DNA of 64,000 bases from Delphinus delphis (lineage: Eukaryota; Chordata; Mammalia; Artiodactyla; Delphinidae), in contig NC_082688.1 of NCBI RefSeq assembly GCF_949987515.2, positions 78,124,731 through 78,188,730 of the forward strand. Direction: 5' to 3'. Below are positions 47,939 through 59,447 of the stretch, one piece after another. The translations under genes and the position numbers were made by a program. The notes under the pieces are model-generated. The model ran no database searches and was not told the origin of the DNA. It saw nothing but the letters and a program-made list of their open reading frames with translations. The first letter of the stretch is position 1, and the number at the start of each line of letters is the position of its first letter.

Positions 47939-50248
47939 AAGGCATACCTCAGAGATATTGTGGTTCAGTTCCAGAACACTGCAATAAATTAAAAATCTCA
48001 ATAAAGCGAGTTACACAATGTTTTTCCCAGTGCCTAGAAAACCTTGCTTACACCATACTGTAGCCTATTAAATGTACAATAGAGTTATGTCTAAAAAAAT
48101 GCAGAAACCTTAATTAAAATATACTTTATTCCTTAAAAATGCTAACCATCATCTGAGCCTTCAATACATCATCAGCTTTTTACTGGTAGAGGGTCATGTT
48201 GACGGCTGCTGTCTGATCAGGATGGTGGTGGTTGAAGGCTGGGTGGTCGTGGCCATTTCTTAACATAAGATGACAATGCAGTTTGTCACAGCAGCTAGCT
48301 CTTCCTTTCACAATTTCTCTGTAGCGTGCTGTGCTGTTTGATAGCGTTTTACCCAGGGTAGAATTACTTTCAAATTGGAGTCCATCTTCTCAAACCCTGC
48401 TGATGCTTTATCAACTAAGTTTATGTAATATTATAAGTCCTTTGTTGTAATTTCAACAATCTTTACAGCATCTTCACCAGGAATAGATTGCATCGCAAGA
48501 AACCACTCTCTTTGCTCCTTCATAAGGAGCAACTTCTCCTTCCTTAAAGTTTTTTTTTCGTTAGATTGCAGCAATTCAGTCACGTGTTTAGGCTTCACTT
48601 CCGATTCTAGTTCTCTTGCTATTTCCACCACATCTACAGTTACTTCCTCCACTGAAGTCTTGGACCCCTCAAAGTCATCCATGAATCACAAATATTCTTA
48701 ATGGCATCTAAAACGATAAATCCTTTCCAGAATGTTTTCAACTGACTTTACCCAGATCCATCAGCGAAATCACTATCCATGGCAGCCATAGCCTTATCTA
48801 TTTCTTAAATAATGGGACTTGAAAGTCAGAATTACTCTTTGATCCATGGACTGCAGAATGGATGTTGTGTTGGAAGGAATGAAAAGAACGTTACTTTCGT
48901 TGTACATCTCCATCAGAGCTTTTTAGTGACCAGGTACACTGACAGTGAGCAGTCACCTTTTGAAAGGAATTTTTTCTTCTGAACAGTAGGTCTCAACAGT
49001 GGGCTTAAAATATTTAGTAAGCCATGTTGTAAACAGATGTGCTATCATCAGGGTTTGTTGTTCCACTTATAGAGCACAGGCAGAGTAGATTCAGCATCAT
49101 TCTTAAGGGCCCTAGGATAGTAAGGGAGCACTGGCTTCAACTTAAAGTCACCGGCTACATTAGCCCCTAATGAGAGTCAGCCTGTCCTTTGAAGCTTTGA
49201 AGCCAGGCATTGTCTTCTTCTTTCTAGCTATGAAAGTCCTAGATGCCATCTTCTTCCAATAGAAGGCTGCTTTATCTACTTTGAAAATCTGTTGTTTAGT
49301 GTAGCCACCTTCATTAACTATCTTAGTTAGATGTTCTGGATAACTTGCTGTAGCTTCTACATCAGTACTTGCTGCTTCACCTTGCACTTTTATGTTCTGG
49401 AGACGGCTTCTTCCCTTAAACCTCATGAACCAGTCTCTGCTAGCTTCAAACATTTCTTCTGCAGCGTCCTCACCTCTCTCAGCCTTCACAGAATTGAAGG
49501 GAGTTAATTGCTCTGGACTAGGCTTTGGCTTAAGGGAATGTTGTGTTTGGTTTAATCTTCTATCCAGACCCCTGAAACGTTCTCCACATCAGCCATAAGG
49601 CTGTTTTGCTTTCTTATCATTCCTGTGTTCACTGAATTAGTACTTTAAATTTTCTTCAAGAACTTTTCATTTGCATTCACAACTTGGCTAACTGTGGGGC
49701 AAGAGGCATAGCTTGTGGCCTCTCTCAGCTTTGGACATGCCTTCCTTACTAAGCTTAATCATTTCTAGCTTTTGATTTAAAGTGAGAAATGTGCAACACT
49801 TCCTTTAACTTGTGCACTCAGAGATACCTGTGGGGTTATTAATTGGCCTAATTTCAATACTGTTGTGTCTCGGGGAATGAGAGGCCCTAGAGAGGGAGAG
49901 AGATTGGGGGACAGCCGATCGGTGGAGCAGTCAGAACACACACAACATTTATTAACTTCACTATTTTACATGGGCGTGGTTCATGACACCCCACATTAAT
50001 TACAATAGTAACATCAAAGATCACTGATCACAGATCACCATAGTGAATATAATAATAATAAAAACTTTTGAAATCCTGTAAGAATTACCAAAACATGACA
50101 GAGAGAGAGGAAGTGAGCAAATGCTGTTGAAAATAAATAGCACTGATAAGACTTGCTCGAAACAGCATTGCCACAGCCTTCAATTTATAAAAGACACAGT
50201 ATCTGGGAAGTGCAATAAAGTGAAGTGCAATAAAATGTGGGATGGCTG
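47939..50248 (-). mobile_element. Tigger1 DNA transposon (pogo superfamily), near full length
   Basis: The left end 'aaggcatacctcagagatat' follows TA (47,937-47,938). The right end '...ataaaatgtgggatggctg' is followed by TA (50,249-50,250). The body follows human Tigger1 in reverse complement, including the 'gatcactgatcacagatcac' stretch at 50,019-50,038. At about 2,310 bp it is close to the 2.4-kb consensus that I recall. The outermost right end differs clearly from the left end, which is unusual for a terminal inverted repeat (TIR). Confidence 0.92.
48150..49845 (-). pseudogene. Tigger1 transposase, broken
   Basis: A pogo-type DDE transposase with a CENP-B-like DNA-binding N-terminus. Open pieces: 49,160-49,489 ('[20 protein letters not shown]', then '[20 protein letters not shown]') and 48,431-48,682 ('[20 protein letters not shown]'). 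The '[11 protein letters not shown]' stretch holds the first catalytic Asp region (usually VDETAF); the neighbouring Glu reads Lys here. The expected start Met near 49,845 is lost, and stops separate the pieces. It is related to the family that gave rise to TIGD and JRK genes, but nothing suggests domestication here. Confidence 0.88.
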
Positions 50249-50250
50249 TA

Positions 50251-51029
50251 CAAAATTTCTATGGTTAAGCTGATATTAAAAGTATTTTAAGAAACAAATC
50301 ACACAGCAATATGTACTATCTCTTTTTTCTATTTGTCTTCAAATGGATTTGAAAAATGTCTGAGCCTCTAAAGGATTACTGTATAAATCAGTGTCCTGCG
50401 ATTAGGGTGGATGAAAAATATACGGGATGCACAGTTAAGTTTCAATTTCATATAAAAAATCAAATAAATGTTAGTTTATTACAAATGAATCAAATATTGC
50501 ATAGGTCATAATTAGAGTAAAATTTGAAATTAACTGTCTTTTTTCCCTCCTAAATCCAGCAACGTTACGTAAAAGAGTATTCAACTTTTGATGTAATTGT
50601 GCTCTCTATATTTTTGGTGAATCTTGTTCACAATCAATTGCAAATTTCTCAAAGTATTGAATGGATAGATGGTAAAAAATTTTTCAGACTTAGAAGCTTT
50701 TAGTAAATTACCATTATTGTAAACAAAGCTGGCAAATAGGAGATCATTAAAATGTATCCCTATAATAGCAAATTGGAAACTGAAAACAAGTAAAATATGA
50801 GAGTTCAGATACAGAAAACATTTAATTTTAACACATAAAATTGAACTTGGGAAGAGTGTTTTAATGAAGTTTCTATTTTTAGTTGAAAATATAAATTCTG
50901 TATTGAAATGGAATGAAATTGAGAGAACCTATGACTTTGTAACATCTAATTTTGGTATACAACTAAAATAATTATAAATACATATAACTTATGTGATGAG
51001 TTTTGACTTACAACAAATATGTATCATCA
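50251..51029. other. no gene recognised
   Basis: AT-rich DNA without assignable features. Confidence 0.5.
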
Positions 51030-51042
51030 AGAGAAATGCTCA
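51030..51042 (+). repeat. left TSD of the truncated L1 at 51,043
   Basis: 'agagaaatgctca' is matched by 'agagaaatgttca' at 51,344-51,356 (12 of 13). Confidence 0.8.
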
Positions 51043-51343
51043 CAGACATAGAAAACAAACTTATGGTTATCAAAGGGGAAAGGAGGAAAGGGATAAATTA
51101 GGAGTATGGGATTGACATAAACACACTGCTACATATAAAACAGATAACCAACAAGGACCTACTGTATAGCACAAGGACCTATATTCAGTATCTTGTAATA
51201 ACCTATAATAGAAAAGATTCTGAAAAAATAAGACATATGTATACATATATTTGCACACCTGAATCACTTTGCTGTAACCTGAACCTAACACAACATTGCA
51301 AATCAATTACACTTCAATAAAAAAATTTAAAGATTTTAAAAAC
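51043..51343 (+). mobile_element. 5'-truncated L1 3' UTR
   Basis: Covers the last 300 bp: 'aaacaaacttatggttatca', 'acaaggacctactgtatagc' and 'caattacacttcaataaaaa'. The TSD is as given for its flanks. Confidence 0.88.
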
Positions 51344-51356
51344 AGAGAAATGTTCA

Positions 51357-52054
51357 ACATAGAGGCAAAACTCAGTAACTGTTTAATTATTTAGGCTAAA
51401 ATATTTATACACTTCAATACAAAAATTGGAATTGAGAATTCCTCCATATAGTAGAATTTGTTCTGAATCTATCAGTACCTGAAAATTTGACAGAAAAAGA
51501 GAGAAAGTATTTTCTCAAAATGATAATGTTCCACAAAAAAAAGCTAATTGAAACTATCAATAATTTTAAATGTATTAACCATACAAAGAAACTTTGAAAA
51601 ACATTGTGGATAAGGCTATGGAAACACTAAAATTAGAAGACTATATATATAGAGAAAGGAAAGTAAATTTTTTTTCTGATAATGTCAATGCACAATTCTG
51701 AGATGATTTTAGAAACAGATATGACTAAGAAGCTGAAAACAAATGCATGATTATATATGAAGAATATTCATTCTATTTATGTGATTTTTAATATTCAGAA
51801 AAGTAATATTACTAAGTTACTAATATTTGTTTTATTTTACAACCAATTTTTATGTTGGAAATAGTTTTTGAAAATGATTATTTTTCCTAATAGAATCAAT
51901 TCATTGGTATGTAAATAAAGCTTTGAAAATTAAAATAATTGTAATTATTTTAGTGTTTCTTATATTTTTAAAAAAGCCTTACTTTGAACAGTAAATCAAA
52001 TGGCCACTCCAACCTTTTCATACATTCAAACCCCATTTTATCTTCATCTCTTCT
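51357..52054. other. no gene recognised
   Basis: AT-rich DNA without assignable features. Confidence 0.5.
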
Positions 52055-52262
52055 GTGATGACAGCTTTGATCAGAATGGACCAACTCCTTCTAGGTGCTA
52101 CTCTGTCCAGAATGTGTACCATGTATTTTATTTATCTAAATGCCAGTCTCTTCCACTAGATTCTTGAGAACTGAGGACATATCTTATTCATATCTTTATT
52201 TCTAGCTTCTAAAATAACACATGCAGTATTTTTTAGTATATGTTTATTGAGTTGTACTTGAG
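52055..52262 (+). mobile_element. L2 3'-end remnant
   Basis: Contains 'ctagattcttgagaactgag', 'cttattcatatctttatttc' and a 'tgtttattgagttgtac' ending, the order of the L2 3' end ('...gactgtgagctccttgagggcag...tcttattcat...'). Ancient and diverged. Confidence 0.6.
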
Positions 52263-52669
52263 CCAGAGTTCTAAAAATACAATTATTAGGCCTTGTATTT
52301 TCAGTGTAAATTTAACTTCTGTTTAAGTTGCAACTTTGGGGTTACACATCTTTGGTTTCAGTGCCATATCAAGTATACACTATTAAAGATATCTTACATA
52401 TAATTTTTTTGCATTTTTCTACATAGAAAATTAAAACCTGGCATCGTCAGAAATGGTTAAATACCTTGAAATAGGTGGCACAGCTCTCCTCAGCCTCAGG
52501 CAATAGCAAATACCAGGTGATTTTTCTTTTCCTTTTTTTTTTTAAGGTTATCATTTCAAGGAATGGAGAAGCCCCTACTGTCAGCCTGTCAGCATAATAT
52601 ATTACATTTATTTATTTACTGAAATTTCACCTACTTGAAAAATATATTTGTCTACTTATTATTATAAAG
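52263..52669. other. no gene recognised
   Basis: Low-complexity AT-rich sequence and nothing else that I can name. Confidence 0.5.
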
Positions 52670-52680
52670 ATCCTATTTTA

Positions 52681-53019
52681 GGACTTCCCTAGTGGTGCTG
52701 TGGTTAAGAATCCACCTGCCAACGCAGGGGACATGGGTTCGAGCTCTGGTCCGGGAAGATCCCACATGTCGTGGAGCAGCTAAGCTCCTGTATTACAGCT
52801 ACTGAGCCTGCGCTCTAGATCCCGTCAGCCACAACTACTGAGCCCGCGTGCCAAAACTACTGAAGCCCGAGCACCTAGAGCCCATGCTCCGCAACAAGAG
52901 AAGCCACCACAATGAGAAGCCACACCACAACGAAGAGTAGGCCCCGCTCACTGCAACTAGAGAAAGCCCACGTGCAGTAACACAGCCAAAAGATAAATAA
53001 ATTAATTAATTTTTAAAAA
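52681..53019 (+). mobile_element. CHR-type tRNA-derived SINE (long form)
   Basis: Opens 'ggacttccctagtggtgctg' with the B-box-like 'gggttcgagct'. The longer body has tandem 'cacaactactgagcc' modules and ends 'gataaataaattaattaatt'. The perfect TSD 'atcctatttta' lies at 52,670-52,680 and 53,020-53,030. The long-form SINE and the short form share the tRNA-like head. Confidence 0.93.
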
Positions 53020-53030
53020 ATCCTATTTTA

Positions 53031-53654
53031 AAACTAAGCATGTGTTTGTATTGGCAATATGTGTGGTGAGGTGGATGCAAGTAAAAAGAAGTATTGATAA
53101 TACCTTGCTTATTTTCTTTCTACTAGTGCCTTTCTTATGTGGTTTCACATTTTCTTCTGTCATTCAGAGGTACACACAGACTTTGAGGAGTTATGGTTGA
53201 TATTGTGTGAAATTAATCTTTAGTTCCAACCTTAGTTTTTATGACTGACTTATACCTGATGGAGAAGTTCAGCTGTTAACCATCATTTGGTGACATGGAG
53301 TCATGATGTTATGTAGGCATATATACTGCTACAGGAGAAAGAAAATCTTAAAATAAATCAACAAATTAAATTAAACATCTAGTAAATCTAAATATGAAAA
53401 CTTTAATTAGATCATAGGTTTAGGAGAACAAAAAATTTTACGCATTAATACATGCATTGTAAATCTATTATTTCCCTGTTTACATAGCTTTCTAAAAATT
53501 AATAATTCTAATATATGCCAATTTTAATGGAAGGATGTAAAAGAGAGTAATACCAATGGGGAGATCTATTTACACTCAATTAAAAAGCATTTATTTAGCA
53601 GCATTTGCAGAAATACATCAGAGCTTAATTACACAAAGGTAATAACTATACATA
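53031..53654. other. no gene recognised
   Basis: AT-rich DNA without assignable features. Confidence 0.5.
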
Positions 53655-53800
53655 ATAATAGCATTCATTGAACTTATGTGCAAGAAATTATATTACATTA
53701 CAATACACTGCATTTGGTATTTTATTTAAATTCAAACAAAAATGTAAATAGATAATACTTTTATTCTCATTTTGTAGATGAGAAACTGAGGCATAAAAAG
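53655..53800 (-). mobile_element. MIR remnant, antisense
   Basis: 'agcattcattgaacttatgt' then 'tttgtagatgagaaactgag' (53,771-53,790) and 'gcataaaaag' follow the MIR order in reverse complement. Confidence 0.65.
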
Positions 53801-54789
53801 TAGTTCTTGTATTTTAATTTTGGATGCTGGGGCTTGATTCTAGTTTTTCTATCAAAATGTATGTAATACTTCATTGCTTCAAGATAAGAAGCTAAAATCT
53901 TAATTGGATATATTGAGATTAATTGGCTGTATACTGCAGGAATCCAAATTCTCTTGATTTATCCTACATGTTATAGGCTAAATTGTTTTTTTCTTTAAAG
54001 TAGTGGTTTTTTCCCCTGCTCACTTTTAATTATGTACCTGATTTCATGTCCTATTACAACTTCAGTTTTTTCCTACCTATATATAGCAAAACTTTTGCAT
54101 CCCATCAGACTTCTGCTACCTTATCAGCTAAAGTGGACTTTAAAGTACACAAAATTTAGTCCCAAGTTTCTTCTCCTCCGTGTCTAAAACAGTCAGTCAT
54201 TCCTTCAAATCTTATAACAAAAACAGTTCATACAGAATCTCTAGGGCTGGATACTTGTGGAAAGATATCAGATGCTTCATTATACTGTCAGGTCTAGAGG
54301 GAAAAGCCTTTGTCTGTCATAATTAGTTCTCTTCTGCCCTATGTATATATGACCCTAAGGATATAATAAATAATATTAACAATTTCATCTCTGGATTCTA
54401 AGGGGATTTTCTCCTCGAAATTATACTTGGAAATAAATATATGCCATTTCAGAGAGAAATATATTTACTCTATTACATGTAATTGAAAAAACTACATCAA
54501 TTTAACTGTTATTAGTACAATGGGCAATAATGACAATTAAAATGTGTTTCAATTTTATTTCAAAGCTAATCCACAAAATATTTTTAGATGAGAAAGAAAA
54601 AGTCTTTGAAACACTGTATGTTTGGGGGCAATAAGCATAGCAAAACTTAATACACATGTAAATTATGGGTTTTATAAATAAATAACTATTTTAATTTTTA
54701 TGGAACTGTAGTTCTGTCTAGGTAAATACTTGGGTAAATATACTTTGCTCCCATTAGGGATTAACTCAATGTATAAATGTGTGCATTGA

Positions 54790-54792
<3 letters not shown>
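53801..54792. other. no gene recognised
   Basis: AT-rich DNA without assignable features. Confidence 0.5.

Positions 54793-54858
<66 letters not shown>
54793..54858. repeat. (TA)33 microsatellite at an L1 5' junction
   Basis: An uninterrupted, self-complementary run of 33 TA units. It sits immediately before the truncated L1 3' end. Confidence 0.97.
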
Positions 54859-54862
<4 letters not shown>

Positions 54863-55060
54863 CAGTAAGGACCTACTATATAGCACAGGGAACTCTACTC
54901 AATACTCTGTAATAACCTATATGGAAAAAGAATCTGAAAAAGAATAGAGATATATATATATATATATATGTAAAACTGAATTATTTTTCTATACACTTGA
55001 AATTAACACAATATTGTAAATCGACTATACTCCAATATAAAATTAAAATAAATACATAAA
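54859..55060 (+). mobile_element. 5'-truncated L1 3' UTR
   Basis: 'aaggacctactatatagcac', 'ctctgtaataacctatatgg', and the terminal 'ttgtaaatcgactatactcc' followed by A-rich sequence. A second short TA run (54,950-54,969) is internal. Confidence 0.85.
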
Positions 55061-55729
55061 ATAAAACAAAACAAAAAATTATTCTCCAATGAAAAATTGT
55101 TATTTCTTTTTTCTCTTTTACAAACCAAAAATAAAATAAAATAACACAAAACAGAAAAAAATGTTTTATTCCTGTCTATGTGTTTCATAGGGGTGTAAAG
55201 ATTAATATAACTTTGGAAGAGATATACAGTATGGATACAGGATATGCAAAAATAATGATAGCACTGCATGCTCATAGAAAATTCAATAGTTTTCCTAAAA
55301 TTGATCTAATCTTCTGGAAGAAAATATATATTTTTTGAATCAAATAAATCATGTTACATTAATCATCCCCATCACCACCAGCAACAAAAAAAACCCAGCA
55401 GATTTTATGCCTAGATACAATTTACATATATATTAGCAAATCCAATTGGCAGTCTTCAGGTGCTCAGAGATCTGATATGCAAAACTAATGAATTAAGTAA
55501 GATAGTCTCTTTTATTCCTTAACAGAACTTTGCTTGTGTTATTCAATATTACAGATTAGGCTTCCAACAATAGCAGTTATATTATTATTACCTTTCAGCT
55601 AGTTCCTTATAGGAAAAAATATGTTCCATTAGTAAGTCAATACAAATAACGACTAACTAAAGAATTGTTACTATTAATGATTTGAGGTGAAGGTCAAGAC
55701 TCAAAAGGTCTTATGTGGAAATTTATAGA
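55061..55729. other. no gene recognised
   Basis: A/T-rich sequence, including an A-rich stretch after the L1 tail. The minus-strand frame 55,003-55,275 is an artefact of T-rich codons. Confidence 0.5.
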
Positions 55730-55860
55730 GTGCCAGACATTATGATAAGAATTTTGTGTGCATTCCCTCAGTTATTCCATCTTATTTAACTATGAGGGAC
55801 ATATTATTGTTATGACTATTTTAAGGGTGGACATACCTAGATTTAGGGTGCTTTGTCTGC
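55730..55860 (-). mobile_element. possible MIR remnant
   Basis: 'agtgccagacattatgataa' and 'catcttatttaactatgagg' resemble the central MIR core. It is weak and short. Confidence 0.4.
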
Positions 55861-56414
55861 ATGGTGTGTAAAAAGAATAGACAAGATTCAAGCTCTTTAA
55901 TACAACAGCATCCACTCTTCACACCCATTAATTAACAGAGTGTAAAACCTAATATATTTCTGTGAGGGAAATTTGGAAAATATAGTTCTCCAAATAAGAA
56001 TATATTACATGTTATGCTTTTTTCAACACATTCAGATAGTGAGGTGAAACTCTTAAATCCTCAGCTGACAAAACTAATCTATTTCTAGTAGAGAAACAGA
56101 CTCAAATGTGGATTCAAAATCAGTGATTGTTGTACCACTATGCTTGGAGATTGAATAGTATTGATGACTATACCTCCCTCAAAACAAACAAACATACAGA
56201 TGACAACAAAAAAAAACAAAACTGGGTTTATTTTTTACATTTATCTGTTATTCATTTCTCCCTGCATTCATTTTAGTTAATAAATCTTAAATTGACAACT
56301 GAGAGTTATATTCTATAATTCAATGAGCTCACTAATATTTAACTCTCAATAGTCTTTTGTCTTAGCGTTTCATGTTTCTGATTTAGATGAAATGGTACTA
56401 TATAAGAAAGTAGC
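55861..56414. other. no gene recognised
   Basis: AT-rich DNA without assignable features. Confidence 0.5.
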
Positions 56415-56520
56415 AATATGAAGGCAGGGACTTTGTCTTGTTCACAATGTATCTCTAGAGCCTCTTCAGGTAAGTTTCACCCTGTAATACTCAATAGTAT
56501 TTGTTTAATGAAAGAATTAT
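56415..56520 (+). mobile_element. L2 3'-end remnant
   Basis: 'aaggcagggactttgtcttg' followed by 'atgtatctctagagcctc' and 'gtatttgtttaatgaaagaa' match the L2 3' end order. Confidence 0.7.
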
Positions 56521-56869
56521 AATAACAGTCTACTTCTAATATAGTTACTCAGAATTTAACATATAGGTCAGGTATACATTATTTTAGTATTTCAGACATA
56601 TTTGGATTTTTAAAAAGGAAAGATTTTATTTTAAATAATTAAAAGAAATTCAAAGGATTATCTTTAAATAATTAGATTTCCTAATTATTCTATTTAATTT
56701 TATTTACTTGATTTGGTACAATTTTAAAATAAAAAGAAAGCATCTATTTTGAAATTGAATTTCACTTATACATGCACTGAAAGTTTATATATATACATTT
56801 TAGCAGTAAAATATTTTAATTTTATTAATAACCTTGATTATACATACTTTTGAAAAACATTATCTTTTT

Positions 56870-57480
56870 AGAATAGAAATAGATTTACAAAAAAATTGCA
56901 AAGGTAGTATAGAGAGTTCTCATATATATCCCACTCAAGTTCCCTATTGTTAGCATCTTATATTAGTATGATACATTAGCTACAATTAATGATATAGTAT
57001 TGATTCATTATTATTAATTGAAGTCCACACTTGATTTATTTTAGTGTTTGCCGAATGTCTCTTTTTCTGTTTCAGGAATTTTTAGGTGCTGCCCTTTAAA
57101 TGCATTGTTAATACACTTTTATTTTGGAATGATTTTAGATTTATAGAAAACTTACAATGATAATGCAGAGAGATCCTTTGTATTCCTCAACTAGTTTCCC
57201 TAGTGTTAGCATTTTACATTATTATGGTAACTTTGTCAAAACCAAAAAATTATACATTATTATTAACTAAACTCAAGACTATTCGGATTTCACCAGGTTT
57301 TACACTAATGTCCTTTCCCACTTACCGGATTCCATACAAGACATTGTATTGTAATTAGTTGTCATGTCTCCTTAGTCTTCTCTAGTTTGTGGAAATTTTT
57401 CTTTTTCTTTTTTTCATGACCTTGACAGTTTTGATTCGTGCTGGTTAGGTATTTTATACAATGTCCCTAGACTTGAATTT
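56870..57480. mobile_element. two diverged copies of one ancient repeat (old L1 3'-end type)
   Basis: Copy 1 (56,870-57,070) and copy 2 (57,125-57,480) share an ordered set: 'atagatttacaaaaaaattg' against 'tagatttatagaaaacttac', then 'agagagttct/agagagatcc', 'ccctattgttagcatctta' against 'ccctagtgttagcattttac', then a 'cattattattaa' block. The continuation 'gttgtcatgtctccttagtc' is a familiar old mammalian repeat. Only copy 2 has the full right part. Confidence 0.6.
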
Positions 57481-57491
57481 TCTCATGCTGC

Positions 57492-57558
57492 TGAAAAAAC
57501 TGGATAGTCACATGTAGAAAAATAAAACTAGACCCCCTATCTTACACCACTCACAAAA
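57492..57558 (+). mobile_element. short L1 ORF2 scrap at the mariner target
   Basis: 'aactggatagtcacatgtag' then 'ctatcttacaccactcac' match the ORF2 segment that follows 'gtgctgggaaaactgga' elsewhere (compare 20,761-20,830). The mariner is inserted at its end. Confidence 0.65.
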
Positions 57559-57560
57559 TA

Positions 57561-58836
57561 TTGGGTTGGTCAAAAAGTGCCTTCTGTTAAGTAAAAATAA
57601 AAGACACATTTTTCATTTTCATGAAGAATTTTATTGAACAACATATTCACCCTTTTGTTTCACTACCATCTGCCATTTTTCAGGCAACTTCATAATTCCA
57701 TCTTCCTAAAATGTTTTATCTTTTTGAGCAAAGAACTGTTCCAGGTGCCTTTTACAGTCTTCCAGGGAATTGAAAAAATTTTCCATTAGGAAAATTTTGT
57801 AAAGACCGAAATCAATGGAAATCGGATGGTGCAATGTCTGGTGAATACGGCGGATGAATCAAAACTTCCCAGCAAGGCTGTAACAGTTTTTGCCTGGTCA
57901 TCAAAAAACATGCAATCTTGCGTTATCCTGATGTCAGATTATGAGTTTTTTGTTGACTAATTCTGGACGCTTTTTGTCGAGGGCCGCTTTCAGTTGGTCT
58001 AATTGGGAGCAGTACTTGTTGGAATTAATCCTTTGGTTTTCCGGAAGGAGCTCATAATAGAGGACCTCCTTCCAATCCCACCATATACAAAACATCACCT
58101 TCTTTGGATGAAGACCGGCCTTTGGTGTGGTTGGCGGTGGTGCATTTCGCTTGCCCCATGATCTCTTCCACTCCACATTACTGTACAGTGTCCACTTCTC
58201 ATTGCCCGTCACAATTTGCTTGAAAAATGGAACATTTTCATTACATTTAAGTAGAGAATCGCATATGGAAATACAGTCAAGAAGGTTTTTGTCACTTAAC
58301 TTATGTGGAACCCAAACATCAAAGTGATTCACATAACCAAGCTGTTGCAAATGATTTTCAATGCTTAATTTGGATAGTTTGAGTATGTTGGCTATCTCCC
58401 ATGCAGTATAACATTTATTGTTCTCAATTAATGTCTCAATTTGATCGCTATCAATTGGTCTACCCGACCGTGGAGCATCGTCCAGCGAGAAATCTCCATC
58501 ACGAAACTTCGCAAAACACTTTTGACACATTCGATCGGTCACAGCACCTTCTCCATACACTGCACAAACCCTTTTTTTGCATTTCGGTTGTGTTTTTACC
58601 TTTCTTGAAGTAATAAAGCATAATATGGTGAAAATGTTGCTTTTTTTCTTCTATCTTCAATATGAAAATGGCTACACAAAATTTCACCAATTTTGATGTC
58701 TTTTTTTAAATGCACGCTGATATGACAGCTGTTACATACAATCCAATAGAATTGTTTTGAATGAAATTAAAGACAACTTAGGGCTACTAGAGACGTCTTA
58801 AGGAAAAAAAACGAACAGACGTTTTGGCCAACCCAA
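57561..58836 (-). mobile_element. full-length mariner (Tc1/mariner) element
   Basis: TIRs are 'ttgggttggtcaaaaagtgc' on the left and, read from the right end inward, 'ttgggttggccaaaacgtct'. The left flank is TA (57,559-57,560); the right flank reads CA, probably a mutated TA. The 1,276-bp size is that of a complete mariner. One decayed transposase gene lies inside on the minus strand. The same 'ttgggttggccaaaaag' ends are known from mariner copies in cetartiodactyl genomes. Confidence 0.93.
57631..58690 (-). pseudogene. mariner transposase, broken
   Basis: Mariner transposases have a paired helix-turn-helix N-terminus and a DD34D catalytic domain. The N-terminal piece (58,499-58,690) contains 'HHIMLYYFKKGKNTTEMQKK'. 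An A-run indel near 58,571-58,577 shifts the frame. The main open piece (57,934-58,560, 208 codons) contains 'FSLDDAPRSGRP', the linker motif 'WVPHKL' and 'LHPKKVMFCIWWD'. The first catalytic Asp reads Asn (VTGNEKW; VTGDEKW is usual). Beyond a stop, 'HQDNARLHV' and 'YSPDIAPSDF' carry the second and third Asp. The final TAA is at 57,631-57,633. Inactive by stops, frameshift and catalytic loss. Confidence 0.92.
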
Positions 58837-59436
58837 CATACGACACACCTATGTGCATATAAACATATATAGACATTTACATGTTATCCTATAGCACTAT
58901 ATAGATTCTGTTTTCATCCCTGAAAACCAACTATTGGAAAAATTAGAAATCTGCCATGTTAACAAGTGGAGATTAACCTTTCATTGGAGGAAAAATATGT
59001 TTACAAACAACACAAACATATTTAAAAATTCTGATATCTATGGTTGATTTGAAACATATATTTGTTTCTCATTTCTTCTCAAATTTTACTGGCAAAGAAA
59101 ATAAAGATAATTTTGTTTAGAATATTTACAGCAATGGTAAAAAGCTAGAAATAGGAATCTTTCAGAAAATGAGAAAAAAACAGTTTATGAAGTGAATTAT
59201 ACAAGTGGAAAGCCATTCAAAGGTGAACATCAACAGAATAGAGGAACTGTAATACTATAGATGAAAAAATAGGATCTACTAAATATTTTCCTTTAGAATT
59301 TATCCAGAAGATTCAAGTTGCTGAGACTTGAAGAGCGTGAGGTATGGCCAGTCTGCCATTAAAGACATTACGTAGTTACAGGAGAGACCAGTTAGATCAG
59401 TAGCACACTCTCAGAGTTATTGCCTTCTTGAAGAGT
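58837..59436. other. no gene recognised
   Basis: AT-rich. The L1 scrap to the left of the mariner does not obviously resume here. Confidence 0.45.
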
Positions 59437-59447
59437 TAAGTGTCTTT

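Noticed and set aside
48431..49489. Domesticated TIGD/JRK-like gene
   Set aside because: The frames are interrupted by stops, the start is lost, and the TIR and TA flanks of a plain Tigger1 remain.
57934..58560. SETMAR-like host fusion gene from the mariner transposase
   Set aside because: No SET-domain exon or splice context is present, the element has both TIRs, and the frame is closed at each end by a stop or frameshift.
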